A DNA stretch of 64,000 nt from Rheinheimera nanhaiensis E407-8 (lineage in GTDB: Bacteria > Pseudomonadota > Gammaproteobacteria > Enterobacterales > Alteromonadaceae): contig NZ_BAFK01000001.1 of assembly GCF_000296695.1 (NCBI RefSeq), positions 1-64,000 of the forward strand, read 5' to 3'. Of this stretch, positions 9,296 to 18,270 are shown in pieces (within the stretch, counting starts at the first letter, position 1; every line of letters begins with the position of its first letter). Both the position numbers and the translations under genes were made by a program. A model generated the notes under the pieces. The model was given only the letters and a program-made list of their open reading frames with translations. It did not search any database and had not been told where the DNA came from.

Positions 9296-11418
9296 TCTTC
9301 TTGGCTATCAACCTGCTGTCGGCCCTGCATGCGGGCGAAGTAATCGTAGATCTGCTGCTGCGAGCGGATGCTGCGTTTATTGCCGCGTTTTACATAGGCA
9401 TTGCTTTGTCTGGCATCAATAATACGTGCCTTTACGTTATCCCGCCACTGAATATCCAGCGTGTCCAGCACTTGCTGCTTCAGACGGATATCATAAATAG
9501 GTACGCCTACTTCGACCCGCTGGTCGATATTGCGCGTCATCCAGTCAGCAGAAGAAATATACACATCGGTCTCGCCGCCGTTATGAAACACATAGACGCG
9601 GGCATGCTCTAAAAAGCGGTCTAGTACCGAAATAATCTTAATATTCTGACTTTTACCGGCAATGCCGGGCATCAGTGAGCACATGCCGCGTACAATTATG
9701 CGTATTTTTACCCCGGCCTGGCTGGCGCGGTACAGCAGCTCGACAATTTGCTGATCGACCAGGTTATTTACTTTGAGGAAAATCTCAGCCTTGCGCCCGC
9801 TCACGGCAAAGTCTATTTCCCGCTGGATCAGCGCGGTTAGCCGCGAGCGGCTCCAGGTCGGCGAGACAATCAGGTGGTTAAACTGATAAGGCCGGTAGCT
9901 GTACTCAATAAATTCAAACACCTGGCCAATTTCGCCGGTAATTTCCTGATGGCAGGTAAACAGGCTCATGTCGGTGTAAATGCGGGCGGTTTTCTCGTTA
10001 AAGTTACCGGTACCGATATGGCCATACTGCACCAGTTTGCCTTTTTCCATCCGGCTAATCAGGCACAGTTTCGAGTGAATTTTCAGTGTGGTTAAGCCAA
10101 ATACCACCTGAATACCGGCCTCGGTCATTTTGCGCGCCCAGTTGATGTTGTTTTCTTCATCAAAGCGGGCTTTAAGCTCAACCACTACAGTGACTTTTTT
10201 ACCGTTACGCACCGCATCCAATAAAGAGTGGATCACCCGTGAATGTTTTGCTACCCGGTACATGGTCATTTTAATATGAGTCACTTTAGGGTCAAACGAC
10301 GCCTGGCGCACCCACTCGGTAAAATAGCCAAAGTTATGGTAGGGGTAATACAGCAGAATATCGCCGGCCCGGATGGCATCAAAGCTGGTGGCGTACTGCT
10401 CAAATTCCGGGCTGTTAAGCGGCGGCATCGTCGGGAATTCCAGGCTTTGATGGCCGATATTGGGAAAGCCGATAAAGTCTTTAAAGTTACGGTAGCGGCT
10501 GCCGGGAATCAGCGAGTCAACCGAACTGGTGCCCAGCTGCTTGCTCAGCACTTTTAGCATTTGCTCCGGCATCGCCGCATCGTACACCAGGCGTACCGGC
10601 TCCGATTTTAACCGTTGCCGTATACCCTTGGACATCTTATCAATTAAGCTTTGGTCCAGCGTATCGCTGATATTGTACTCGGCGTCACGGGTTAGTTTTA
10701 ACGAGTAAGCCTGAATGGCGTCAAACTCGAAAAAACCGCTGAACAAGTCGGCAATACAGTGCACGATCACATCGTCCAGCAGCAAAATTTGCCGCCGGTA
10801 ATGGCCGTTTTTCTTGCGCGTGTTTAAGTGCAGCGGCAGCTCAATAAAGCGCGACAGCTCATTGGTAGGCACCTGCACTATCGCATATTCGGGTTTGCCG
10901 CTGCCGGTCATCTCGACCATCAGGTAGGTGGTGTTATCTTCCAGGGCTTTAGACAGGCTGACTTCATCGCCGGATAAAATCATCGGCGAGATATGTTTTA
11001 TCACTTCACTGCGAAAGTAACTGCGTACCCAGCTTGATTGCAGCTCGGTTAGCTTAAAGTTGTCGATAAGCTCGATATTGTGCTTGCGCAGCTCCAGCTG
11101 AATGTCGAGGTAAATGGCATTAAAACGTGCGCCCAGCTCCAACACCTGCTGCTGAATATCCTGCATCAGATGTTCGGCATCTTCCTGCTCGCTGCTTTGA
11201 TATTTTTTCAGCAAAATGCGCCGCTTGACATCGGCTACCCGCACACGGAAAAACTCGTCCATGTTGTTGGAGTAAATACCTAAAAAGCGCAGCCGTTCAA
11301 TCGGCGGGTTACGCTCGTCGGCCGCTTCCTGTAATACCCGGCCGTTAAAGGCCAGCCAGCTTAATTCACGTGGATAAGTGGGAAATTCAGTGCCAACAGT
11401 GGTGTTGGGGTGTTCCAT
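9292..11418 (-). CDS. ppk: Polyphosphate kinase 1
   Basis: 708-residue PPK1, which reversibly transfers the ATP gamma-phosphate onto polyphosphate at the membrane. The N-terminal domain begins with YPRELSWLAFNGRVLQEAAD. The two phospholipase-D-like catalytic domains follow: KLCLISRMEKGKLVQYGHIGTGNFNEKTARIYTDM-type signature positions centre on residue ~460, with the candidate phospho-histidine in LKIHSKLCLI, and the second histidine lies in FLEHARVYVFHNGG. Length is close to E. coli Ppk (688). Downstream and overlapping is ppx. The ~100 bases to the gcvR-like gene hold a GC-rich hairpin. No pho box was recognised by eye. Confidence 0.95.
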   Translation of the reverse strand: MEHPNTTVGTEFPTYPRELSWLAFNGRVLQEAADERNPPIERLRFLGIYSNNMDEFFRVRVADVKRRILLKKYQSSEQEDAEHLMQDIQQQVLELGARFNAIYLDIQLELRKHNIELIDNFKLTELQSSWVRSYFRSEVIKHISPMILSGDEVSLSKALEDNTTYLMVEMTGSGKPEYAIVQVPTNELSRFIELPLHLNTRKKNGHYRRQILLLDDVIVHCIADLFSGFFEFDAIQAYSLKLTRDAEYNISDTLDQSLIDKMSKGIRQRLKSEPVRLVYDAAMPEQMLKVLSKQLGTSSVDSLIPGSRYRNFKDFIGFPNIGHQSLEFPTMPPLNSPEFEQYATSFDAIRAGDILLYYPYHNFGYFTEWVRQASFDPKVTHIKMTMYRVAKHSRVIHSLLDAVRNGKKVTVVVELKARFDEENNINWARKMTEAGIQVVFGLTTLKIHSKLCLISRMEKGKLVQYGHIGTGNFNEKTARIYTDMSLFTCHQEITGEIGQVFEFIEYSYRPYQFNHLIVSPTWSRSRLTALIQREIDFAVSGRKAEIFLKVNNLVDQQIVELLYRASQAGVKIRIIVRGMCSLMPGIAGKSQNIKIISVLDRFLEHARVYVFHNGGETDVYISSADWMTRNIDQRVEVGVPIYDIRLKQQVLDTLDIQWRDNVKARIIDARQSNAYVKRGNKRSIRSQQQIYDYFARMQGRQQVDSQEE

Positions 11419-11481
11419 GGTCCAGCTCCCTGACTACAACTTAGGGTTACTCTATGGCAATTTTATGACAGCAAGATGAAC

Positions 11482-11511
11482 GCCGCCGCTTAAACCGGGC
11501 AAAGCGGCGGC
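11482..11511 (-). terminator. GC-rich hairpin between gcvR-like gene and ppk
   Basis: A ten-base inverted repeat (GCCGCCGCTT / AAGCGGCGGC) with a ten-base loop lies just past the stop of the minus-strand ACT-domain gene. There is no clear U-tract after it in that direction, so termination may be weak or factor-dependent. It could still separate that gene from ppk. Confidence 0.4.
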
Positions 11512-11520
11512 AATAGCGGC

Positions 11521-12027
11521 TTAAACGCCGGTTTCTACGTCTACCACTATGTCAGTGGCAATGGCTTCCAGTGCTTTTACCACTTCATCCCGGCTGACAC
11601 TGGCGGGTAACTCTACCGTAGCAACGGCATTAAACAGCGGTACGCCCCAGTTGGGTGCACTTTGCTTGCTGCTTTCAAAATGAATAATGTTGGTGCCTTT
11701 GTGTTTAATCACCGATGACAGCTCGCGTACTATGCCGGGCCTGTCGTTACCGGTAATAACAAATTTCAGCTGTTGCTGCTCGTTTAACGCACTGGGGATA
11801 CCGTGCTGAATTTTAATATCCAGATCGGTCAGCTGCTCCAGCGCTGCAGTAAGCGCTGCTAAGTCCTGCTCGGCGACTTCAATCTGCAAAATGCCGGCAA
11901 AGTAACCGGCCAGGTGGCTGAGGTTACTGGCCATCCAGTTACCATTGTGACGGCTTACCACAGTGGCCAGTTGCTCTACCAGGCCAGCTTTATCTTTACC
12001 TATTAATGTCAGTACTAACTGCTTCAT
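11521..12027 (-). CDS. GcvR-like ACT-domain regulator
   Basis: 168 residues made of two ACT domains. The first starts MKQLVLTLIGKDKAGLVEQLA (about 1-80) and the second LKFVITGNDRPGIVRELSS (about 88-165). This is the layout of GcvR, the glycine cleavage repressor partner that works with GcvA in E. coli. GcvR does not bind DNA itself. ACT domains usually bind small ligands such as glycine. The gene stands between ppk and the divergent phoU and has no obvious functional tie to phosphate. It could equally be a paralogous ACT protein of unknown target, so no symbol is given. Confidence 0.75.
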   Translation of the reverse strand: MKQLVLTLIGKDKAGLVEQLATVVSRHNGNWMASNLSHLAGYFAGILQIEVAEQDLAALTAALEQLTDLDIKIQHGIPSALNEQQQLKFVITGNDRPGIVRELSSVIKHKGTNIIHFESSKQSAPNWGVPLFNAVATVELPASVSRDEVVKALEAIATDIVVDVETGV

Positions 12028-12321
12028 TTAATTTCTTCCTGTAAAAACCTGAAACAACATCGCGGCGGCTACCCCGGATAGCGCTGAAAAAGCGTAAAAA
12101 GCCACCTGAGTGTAGCCGCCAGCCTGCAGTTTTTAAATGTATTGCTAACAATATTTGTAAATTTAACGGCTTAGCCTGCTACGGCCTGAAGGTGTTGGCG
12201 AAAAAATCAGTGGCCACCGCTGGTGCAAGGCTGGCAGTGGCGGGCGCTTTCTGCCTATACTTAGCGCATCATCCGGGGTATCAGCATTCGCCCGGTTAAC
12301 TTACCGCAAACGGAGAGCGCA
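12028..12321. other. Divergent intergenic region gcvR-like / phoU
   Basis: Nearly 300 bases separate two divergently read genes, so promoters for both must lie here. The phoU end carries GGAGAG six bases before its GTG start. I saw no recognisable protein, RNA gene or confident operator. An AT-rich patch around 12135-12170 is the likeliest promoter zone. Confidence 0.4.
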
Positions 12322-13032
12322 GTGGATAAGCTCAATTTAAGTAAACATATTTCCAGCTCCTTTAATGATGAAATTGACGAAGTGCTTAACCATGTGATGG
12401 CGATGGGTGGCCTGATTGAACAGCAGCTAAACAACGCGCTGATGGCGATTGCCAATGCCGATGTCGAGCTGGCACAGCGGGTCATCGACACCGACTTAAA
12501 AGTGAATGACTGGGAGCTGCAAATTGATAAAGAGTGCACCAGCATTATTGTAAAGCGCCAGCCGGCAGCCAGTGATTTACGCCTTATTATGGCCATTATG
12601 AAAACCATTGCTGATTTAGAGCGCATCGGCGATGAAACCCGCCGTATTGCAAGGGTCGCGCTGGAGTCGTTTAACAGTGAGCAGCAGGATTTACTGGTTA
12701 ATCTGGATAATTTAGGCCGCCATGTTGGTCAGATGCTGCACGATGTGCTGGATGCCTTTGCCCGCATGGACGTAGAAACCGCCGTGGCCGTGCATCAGGA
12801 AGATAAAAAAGTAGACCGTGAATACGAGGCCATCACCCGTCAGCTGATGACGTACATGATTGAAGATCCACGCTCTATTCCAAAAATTATGAATGTGCTG
12901 TGGTCAGCCCGCTCACTGGAGCGCATTGGTGACCGCTGTAAAAACCTGGCTGAATACATCATCTTCTTTGTTAAGGGTAAGGTGGTGCGCCACAGCAGTG
13001 CGGAAAAACTGGAGCAAGAAGCACGCAGCTGA
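12322..13032 (+). CDS. phoU: Phosphate-signalling protein PhoU
   Basis: 236-residue PhoU with two three-helix PhoU domains (about 20-105 and 120-215). The paired acidic metal-binding segments are IMKTIADLERIGDETRRIA and WSARSLERIGDRCKNLAEYI (E-x3-D type). It normally links Pst transport to PhoR kinase and limits phosphate uptake. The start is a GTG preceded by GGAGAG. No pst or phoR/phoB gene is in view. Instead it precedes a Pit accessory protein and a Pit transporter, so here it may report on low-affinity uptake. A weak terminator-like hairpin follows at 13062. Confidence 0.93.
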   Translation: MDKLNLSKHISSSFNDEIDEVLNHVMAMGGLIEQQLNNALMAIANADVELAQRVIDTDLKVNDWELQIDKECTSIIVKRQPAASDLRLIMAIMKTIADLERIGDETRRIARVALESFNSEQQDLLVNLDNLGRHVGQMLHDVLDAFARMDVETAVAVHQEDKKVDREYEAITRQLMTYMIEDPRSIPKIMNVLWSARSLERIGDRCKNLAEYIIFFVKGKVVRHSSAEKLEQEARS

Positions 13033-13061
13033 TTTTTAAGCGGTTTTATCCAAAGGTGGCG

Positions 13062-13094
13062 ACGCCCTGACGATAACACGTGCAGGGCGTTTTC
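13062..13094 (+). terminator. Weak terminator-like hairpin after phoU
   Basis: ACGCCCTG and CAGGGCGT form an eight-base stem with a 13-base loop followed by TTTTC. It would at least attenuate reading from phoU into the Pit unit. The loop is long, so strength is uncertain. Confidence 0.45.
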
Positions 13095-13183
13095 ATCTGG
13101 GATTCATTTTTCGTTTTTATTGCGCTTTGAATGCCGTTACAATGCGCGCCGACTGAAGTCAAACCAACATACGGGACCAGGCT

Positions 13184-13861
13184 ATGCCAGCAAGTACTTT
13201 TTTATCCGTGTTTGCCAAATCACCTATTAAACCGATAGAAGAACATATCCGCAAAGTACATCAGGCCAGCGAATTATTGCTGCCGTTTTTTGATGCGGTC
13301 TATCAGCAGGATTGGCAAACTGCGGCCGAGGTGCGTAAAAACATCGTCGCGTTGGAAAAGGAAGCCGACAAATTAAAACGGGAAATCCGCATTAACCTGC
13401 CACGTGGCCTGTTTTTGCCGGTAGACCGTACCGACATTCTGGAGCTGGTGTCACAGCAAGACAAAATTGCTAACAAAACCAAAGATATCACCGGCCGTGT
13501 GCTGGGCCGTGAACTGTTGATCCCGGCCAGCTTACAAACCGATTTTAAAACCTATGTGCAGCGCTGCATTGACGCTACTGCCCTGGCCAGCGAAGTGATT
13601 AACGAGCTGGATGAGTTACTGGAGACCGGCTTTCGCGGCCGCGAAGTCGATCTGGTGATCAAAATGGTCGAGCAGCTGGACGCCATTGAAGGCGACACTG
13701 ACGATATGCAAATCAAACTGCGCAAGGCCCTGCGCCTGGCTGAAAAAGAGCTAAACCCGATAGACGTGATGTTTTTATACCGCACGCTGGAGTGGATTGG
13801 CGATTTGGCCGACGTAGCGCTGAAAGTTGGTTCGCGCCTCGAAATTATGTTAGCCCGCTAA
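13184..13861 (+). CDS. Pit accessory protein, DUF47 / TIGR00153 (PhoU-like)
   Basis: 225 residues, all helical in character, of the DUF47 PhoU-like family that almost always sits before a Pit transporter. Recognisable parts are the N-terminal FAKSPIKPIEEHIRKVHQAS, the central LPRGLFLPVDRTDILELVSQQDKIAN and the C-terminal LYRTLEWIGDLADVALKVGSRLEI (E-x3-D PhoU-type metal motif). It is cytoplasmic and presumed to regulate Pit. The gap to the transporter is 18 bases with an AAAAGG-type binding site, so the two form an operon. Which step it controls is not settled for the family. Confidence 0.9.
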   Translation: MPASTFLSVFAKSPIKPIEEHIRKVHQASELLLPFFDAVYQQDWQTAAEVRKNIVALEKEADKLKREIRINLPRGLFLPVDRTDILELVSQQDKIANKTKDITGRVLGRELLIPASLQTDFKTYVQRCIDATALASEVINELDELLETGFRGREVDLVIKMVEQLDAIEGDTDDMQIKLRKALRLAEKELNPIDVMFLYRTLEWIGDLADVALKVGSRLEIMLAR

Positions 13862-13879
13862 AACAAAAAGGTTTTCCTG

Positions 13880-15145
13880 ATGGATATTATTCAATCATAC
13901 GGCTTAATTCTCATCGTTGTTGCCGCCGTGTTCGGCTTTCTGATGGCGTACGGTGTCGGTGCCAATGATGTGGCCAACGCTATGGGCACCTCAGTCGGCT
14001 CTAAAGCGTTAACTATTAAACAAGCCATCATCATTGCCGCAATATTTGAGTTTGCCGGTGCTTACCTGGCCGGCGGCTCGGTTACCTCGACTATCCGTGG
14101 TGGTATTACTGATGCGTCGTTCTTTGTCGATACGCCAGAACTGATGGCCTACGGCATGATAGCCGCATTGCTGGCAGCTGCTACCTGGTTAATAGTAGCG
14201 TCGTATTTTGGCTGGCCGGTATCGACTACCCACTCTATTGTCGGCGCTATCATCGGTTTTGCTGCGGTTGGTGTGGGTATGGATGCGGTGCACTGGAACA
14301 AAGTCGGCGGTATTGTCGGTAGCTGGGTAGTCACACCTATGCTGGCCGGTGTACTGGCCTATATGTTTTTTATGAGTGCGCAGCGGCTGATTTTTGATAC
14401 CGATAACCCGCTGGCGAACGCCAAAAAATATGTGCCGTTTTATATGGCCTTTGCTGCCTTTGTCATGACCTTGGTTACCGTGCAAAAAGGCTTGAAACAT
14501 GTTGGCTTGCATATCAGTACGGCAGAGGGCTACTACATTTCAATTGCTATTGCTGTGGTTATTGGTGTGATCGGTAAAGTGGTTATCGGTAGGTTAAAAT
14601 TTGACCCGGCCGCCGATAAAAAAATGCAGTTTAATAACGTCGAGCGCATCTTTGGTGTACTGATGATTACCACCGCCTGCTGTATGGCGTTTGCCCACGG
14701 CTCTAACGATGTAGCTAATGCGATAGGCCCATTGGCCGCTGTGGTTAGCGTTGTGACCAGTGGTGGCGAGATCAGCAGCAAGGCACAGCTAGCCTGGTGG
14801 ATCCTGCCATTGGGCGCCATTGGTATCGTTATCGGTTTAGCCACGTTAGGCGCGCGGGTCATTAAAACGGTCGGCACTGCCATTACCCATTTAACCCCCA
14901 GCCGTGGTTTTGCTGCCGAATTATCAGCGGCGTCCACCGTGGTTATCGCCTCTGGCGCTGGTTTACCTATCTCTACCACCCAAACGCTGGTGGGTGCGGT
15001 ATTAGGGGTTGGTTTAGCCCGTGGTATTGCGGCGCTTAATTTGGGCGTAGTGCGTAATATCTTTATTTCCTGGGTTATTACGCTGCCGGTAGGTGCTGGC
15101 CTGGCTATTGTGTTCTTCTACATTATGAAGGCGATTTTTGGTTAA
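13880..15145 (+). CDS. Low-affinity inorganic phosphate transporter, Pit family
   Basis: 421-residue PiT/PHO4 permease, proton- or sodium-coupled, probably importing metal-phosphate. The duplicated family signature is present: GANDVANAMGTSVGS near residues 27-41 and AHGSNDVANAIGPLA near 273-287. About ten hydrophobic segments are visible. The central loop between the two halves is short, so it is closer to the ~420-residue Pit type paired with DUF47 than to E. coli PitA (499). It is co-transcribed with the DUF47 gene and ends at a strong terminator at 15179. Confidence 0.93.
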   Translation: MDIIQSYGLILIVVAAVFGFLMAYGVGANDVANAMGTSVGSKALTIKQAIIIAAIFEFAGAYLAGGSVTSTIRGGITDASFFVDTPELMAYGMIAALLAAATWLIVASYFGWPVSTTHSIVGAIIGFAAVGVGMDAVHWNKVGGIVGSWVVTPMLAGVLAYMFFMSAQRLIFDTDNPLANAKKYVPFYMAFAAFVMTLVTVQKGLKHVGLHISTAEGYYISIAIAVVIGVIGKVVIGRLKFDPAADKKMQFNNVERIFGVLMITTACCMAFAHGSNDVANAIGPLAAVVSVVTSGGEISSKAQLAWWILPLGAIGIVIGLATLGARVIKTVGTAITHLTPSRGFAAELSAASTVVIASGAGLPISTTQTLVGAVLGVGLARGIAALNLGVVRNIFISWVITLPVGAGLAIVFFYIMKAIFG

Positions 15146-15178
15146 CAACCAGCCTAATCTGGGTAAATAGCCCGAATT

Positions 15179-15207
15179 AAAAAGCCCTCAGTGTTGAGGG
15201 CTTTTTT
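15179..15207 (+). terminator. Rho-independent terminator after Pit gene
   Basis: AAAGCCCTCA and TGAGGGCTTT form a ten-base stem with a four-base loop, followed by more T residues. It ends the Pit operon 33 bases after its stop. Confidence 0.9.
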
Positions 15208-15343
15208 GTGTCTCTCCGTTAAGTTCCAGCGTATTTAAGGCTGGTATTCGCTGAAAGTAGCTTTTCTTCTAATTCGGGTTTTATCTTACGCGCCCGGCCA
15301 GAATACTGTGGGTTAACTTCAAATGTTAGTTGAGAATAAAAAG

Positions 15344-15820
15344 TTAGAGCCGGCGCAGTATATCGAGTAAACCACCTTCTTTTAAAAGTCGATCCGACAC
15401 ATGTATTTCCTGAAAGTTTTCTTTAAATTTCAGGTTGTCGCGGCTCGCATTTATGAAAACAAAACCTTTGCTGTGGTCGTCACCAACTGCCATTACTCGG
15501 CGCACGGTCAGTTCTTCACCTGCAACTATTTCTGTTACTGAGTTTTTGCCTGACGGTTCTCCACCTTCAGCAGCAGACTTCCACAACCGATTTTCTATCG
15601 TATTAACTAACCAAGCAGCTGCAACGCGAGGGAACTCGGTTTGGTACAGCAAGATTCCCGGTTCATCCTGCCTATTTTCATACGGTGAGGGGGATTTCTT
15701 TATAAAAACTAGTTCTCCGTCTGAAGCGACAATAAACAGCTTTTCGTTATCAAACAGTAAATAATCAATATTGGCTTTAACTTGGTAGCCGGTCGGTAAA
15801 TTGTCAGTATGAAGTAACAT
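15344..15820 (-). CDS. Unrecognised protein, last gene of orphan cassette
   Basis: 158 residues, acidic/polar, with no signal peptide or membrane segment. Several short beta-like stretches are visible (YLLFDNEKLFIVASDGELVFIK; GFVFINASRDNLKF). It starts three bases after the stop of the 442-residue gene, so the two are tightly coupled. By position and size it would suit a cytoplasmic immunity or chaperone partner of that larger protein. This is inference from context only, since no family is recognised. Confidence 0.6.
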   Translation of the reverse strand: MLLHTDNLPTGYQVKANIDYLLFDNEKLFIVASDGELVFIKKSPSPYENRQDEPGILLYQTEFPRVAAAWLVNTIENRLWKSAAEGGEPSGKNSVTEIVAGEELTVRRVMAVGDDHSKGFVFINASRDNLKFKENFQEIHVSDRLLKEGGLLDILRRL

Positions 15821-15823
15821 AGT

Positions 15824-17152
15824 TCAGCCTTTGAGGGGGGTAGCAGGTAATATGGCTATAGATGACCCTAGCTCATTCACGGTTAGTGGATCTCGTTCGA
15901 AGGTAAAAGTTTCTGCAACTCCAAATTGTTGAGGTACGTCATTACCATAGCGGTTCTCACTATTAACTTTTGTTAGACCGTTCCCTGAGAACAACGAGTT
16001 AGCACCACATTCAGATTGAATCTTATGCCGTACCATAATTTTGTTGATCTTTTCGTCGTTTGCATCTATCGCCATCAAATGCTCTTTCACTGCATCAGCA
16101 TTATGCTCACTTTTTCCCGTAGTTGCATAATCAGCCATGAATGCTTCGTATTCTATAGAAAAATCATCATTTAATACTTCAGATACATCACCGAGAGCGC
16201 CTAGTTCTCTTGCTGTCAGCTCATTGTTACAGAACTCTGTCATTTTCTCGAAGGTCGGCACAAAACTTTGTCGCTCAGCTTTCGGGGGCAAGTTGTGTGT
16301 GTCAATAATGACAAGAGAGTACTCGTTAACAGGTGAATAGTCTTTTATGCCAAGTATGCATGCTAATAGCTCTGGATCAGTATCTGCTGCCTCCGCCATA
16401 TCAAACGTTGTTGCCCAGTACGGAGCTCTGTCTGAAGGACGTTTGAAGCCGAGAGTGGAAGTTTTAATAACTTCTGCGCTTCTATTAATTAAGCGAACAT
16501 GAAAGCGATCATTGGCAATATCACCTGCTTTCGCCATTGCTAACAGCTCGGCATCTGAGTATTTCGGCTGGTAGCCGCTTTGCTCAATTTGCTTGCGGCG
16601 CTCTGCCAAAATTTGCTGTGCGTGCTCCAGGCTTTCAGGTTCCACTTTCTTGGATGCTACAGGCTTTGCCACTGCACCCTCATGCCCCGCAGCTTTCGCT
16701 GCCACTGGAGCCTCTGAGGTTACCCATCCACCTTTGTTCTTAGCCGCTTTGGCGGCGGGTTTGCTGCTGGTATTGCCACTGCTGGCTGGCGCTAAGCCGC
16801 CATCGCCGATGCCATTGCCTTCGGGCTGCTTGCCCCAGCCATCGCTCAGTTGCCAGACGTGCATTTCGCCAGCAGCAAATATTTGCAATAAAGCATCACG
16901 CAACTGAAAATCAGTAAACTTCGATAAATCAAAAGCCCAAGGTTTGGCGTGTTGATACATTTCAGTCCAAATTTGGCGTAAGTTCCATGATGGTTCTAAG
17001 TCGTGCAAAAAATAGCGGCCATATACCTTGTCGTTAACGTCAGAAATGTAGCCTTCACCTAAATCAGCGTAGGCCAATAAGCAACTGCTGCACAGATAGG
17101 TTTTACCCCATTTATCTTCAAGAACTACGCCGTTGTATTGCCGGTCTTGCAT
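15824..17152 (-). CDS. Large unrecognised protein with Ala/Lys-rich linker, possible secreted effector
   Basis: 442 residues. Part 1 (about 1-125) has a CSSC motif at 22-25 and a helical segment ending LRDALLQIFAAGEMHVWQL, reminiscent of N-terminal modules of type VI-associated cargo proteins. Part 2 (about 126-190) is a low-complexity Gly/Ala/Lys linker. Part 3 (about 195-442) is a compact region with KYSDAELLAMAKAGD, a conserved-looking FHVRLINRS, YSLVIIDTHNLPP and two late histidines. I recognise no enzyme signature in part 3. Module-linker-domain layout and the small partner genes on both sides suggest a toxin-like effector, but function is unproven. No secretion apparatus is in the window. 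Confidence 0.55.
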   Translation of the reverse strand: MQDRQYNGVVLEDKWGKTYLCSSCLLAYADLGEGYISDVNDKVYGRYFLHDLEPSWNLRQIWTEMYQHAKPWAFDLSKFTDFQLRDALLQIFAAGEMHVWQLSDGWGKQPEGNGIGDGGLAPASSGNTSSKPAAKAAKNKGGWVTSEAPVAAKAAGHEGAVAKPVASKKVEPESLEHAQQILAERRKQIEQSGYQPKYSDAELLAMAKAGDIANDRFHVRLINRSAEVIKTSTLGFKRPSDRAPYWATTFDMAEAADTDPELLACILGIKDYSPVNEYSLVIIDTHNLPPKAERQSFVPTFEKMTEFCNNELTARELGALGDVSEVLNDDFSIEYEAFMADYATTGKSEHNADAVKEHLMAIDANDEKINKIMVRHKIQSECGANSLFSGNGLTKVNSENRYGNDVPQQFGVAETFTFERDPLTVNELGSSIAILPATPLKG

Positions 17153-17178
17153 CCTGCACCTTTGAATATTTATATAGC

Positions 17179-17688
17179 TTATAAGGCTGCGCCAACCACT
17201 TCATTTAGCTCGGCTTTAGATAAAAAGTCTGATTCAATTTTTATGGCGTTACCCGCGTCGTCAAATGCGAATAGGAATGACTGATCCTTACCGATACTGA
17301 AATAAATTCTTAACTTGTCACCAGCCCACCCTCCTACATCATGACCGTCTACGAACACGCCTTTGAATGCGGTCAACTCATCTGAGTTACAACTCTCATT
17401 AGTCGTAGCGGTAAATAGCACTGCAAAAAACACTTCAGCCTGACAACCAAAGTTCATGCTTTCATCTGGAGTGATATTGGAGAAAGCTAAATACTTCTTG
17501 CCTTTTTCCGCACCATAACGAAACAGCAGCAGGTGGTTTTCACCACCTATGGCTGCTACAAGCGAAGCTTTGGGAGGCACTGAAAAAATATGGTTGCTGT
17601 AGAGCAATTCTGTTTTAGCAGGACTGGTAGATGCCTGACAGCCAAGCGCGCTGAGTAAAAGCAGTATAGGTATATACGTTATTTTCAT
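17179..17688 (-). CDS. Putative lipoprotein in orphan cassette
   Basis: 169 residues with an N-terminal hydrophobic signal and lipobox-like end (LLLLSALGC), so probably an acylated periplasmic protein. The mature part has four further cysteines or near-cysteine beta strands (GCQAEVFFAVLF, ESCNSD) and a DGHDVGGWAGDKLRIYFSIG segment. No family is recognised. It starts one base after the upstream 106-residue gene ends, so the two are one transcription unit. A periplasmic lipoprotein beside an effector-like gene would suit an immunity role against a periplasm-acting toxin. This is a guess from context. Confidence 0.6.
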   Translation of the reverse strand: MKITYIPILLLLSALGCQASTSPAKTELLYSNHIFSVPPKASLVAAIGGENHLLLFRYGAEKGKKYLAFSNITPDESMNFGCQAEVFFAVLFTATTNESCNSDELTAFKGVFVDGHDVGGWAGDKLRIYFSIGKDQSFLFAFDDAGNAIKIESDFLSKAELNEVVGAAL

Positions 17689-17689
17689 T

Positions 17690-18010
17690 TTACACCCCAG
17701 ACAGCGCCATCATTATTTTCGTCTTGTAACGAAGCCCAACAACACCTTTGCAAGAGTTATATATTGCAGTATCGCCACTCTGAATACGCTTACCAATTCC
17801 TGCAAGTTGTTTCAGCACATACTTTATGCCAGATTTGGCGTAAGTAGGCCTTGGCACTAAATCCATAGAATTTGAACAAACATTCGCCTGCTCAAGTGCT
17901 TCATAAGCAACAAGTGCCGCAGCCTCGTTAACCCCTTCAGGCGTTGTTGTATTGCGCCCCCAAAAATAGTTAATCACTGTTGCTACATACTTCTTGTCGT
18001 TCACATCCAT
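17690..18010 (-). CDS. Small unrecognised protein, first gene of orphan cassette
   Basis: 106 residues, basic and helical (VNEAAALVAYEALEQANVC; SGIKYVLKQLAGIGKRIQSG), without signal peptide or membrane segment. The start ATG overlies MDVNDKKYVATVINYFWG. No better start is seen upstream. It leads a four-gene minus-strand operon (18010 to 15344) with gaps of 1, 26 and 3 bases. Function is unknown. Confidence 0.55.
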   Translation of the reverse strand: MDVNDKKYVATVINYFWGRNTTTPEGVNEAAALVAYEALEQANVCSNSMDLVPRPTYAKSGIKYVLKQLAGIGKRIQSGDTAIYNSCKGVVGLRYKTKIMMALSGV

Positions 18011-18224
18011 TGACTTAGTCCTTTTGTTTGCTAAAAAGTAAAATTTGAGTGAATTTTTTCAGCTGTGGTAAGGGTTGTCAACTAACAAAGTGCTGATATT
18101 GTTGGTCATTGCAAGGCATTAGAATGGTGCCGTCATTACTTACAGACGAACCTTGTAGGGTAACCTTATGATTAAAATAGATAAACGACACTGCAAAACT
18201 GTTGCGGCGGTAAAACTGATGAAA

Positions 18225-18248
18225 AAAGCCGCAAATTTTTGCGGCTTT
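18225..18248 (-). terminator. Terminator of the S8 protease gene
   Basis: AAAGCCGCAA and TTGCGGCTTT form a ten-base stem. On the minus strand the stem is followed by six T residues. It lies 23 bases past the stop of the minus-strand protease gene. Confidence 0.85.
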
Positions 18249-18270
18249 AAGCTATTAAGCGATACACAAC

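Noticed and set aside
15824-17152. ADP-ribosyltransferase or nuclease assignment for the 442-residue protein
   Set aside because: Short motifs (FHVRLINRS, IDTHNLPP) are suggestive but the required catalytic triads could not be traced, so no activity is claimed.
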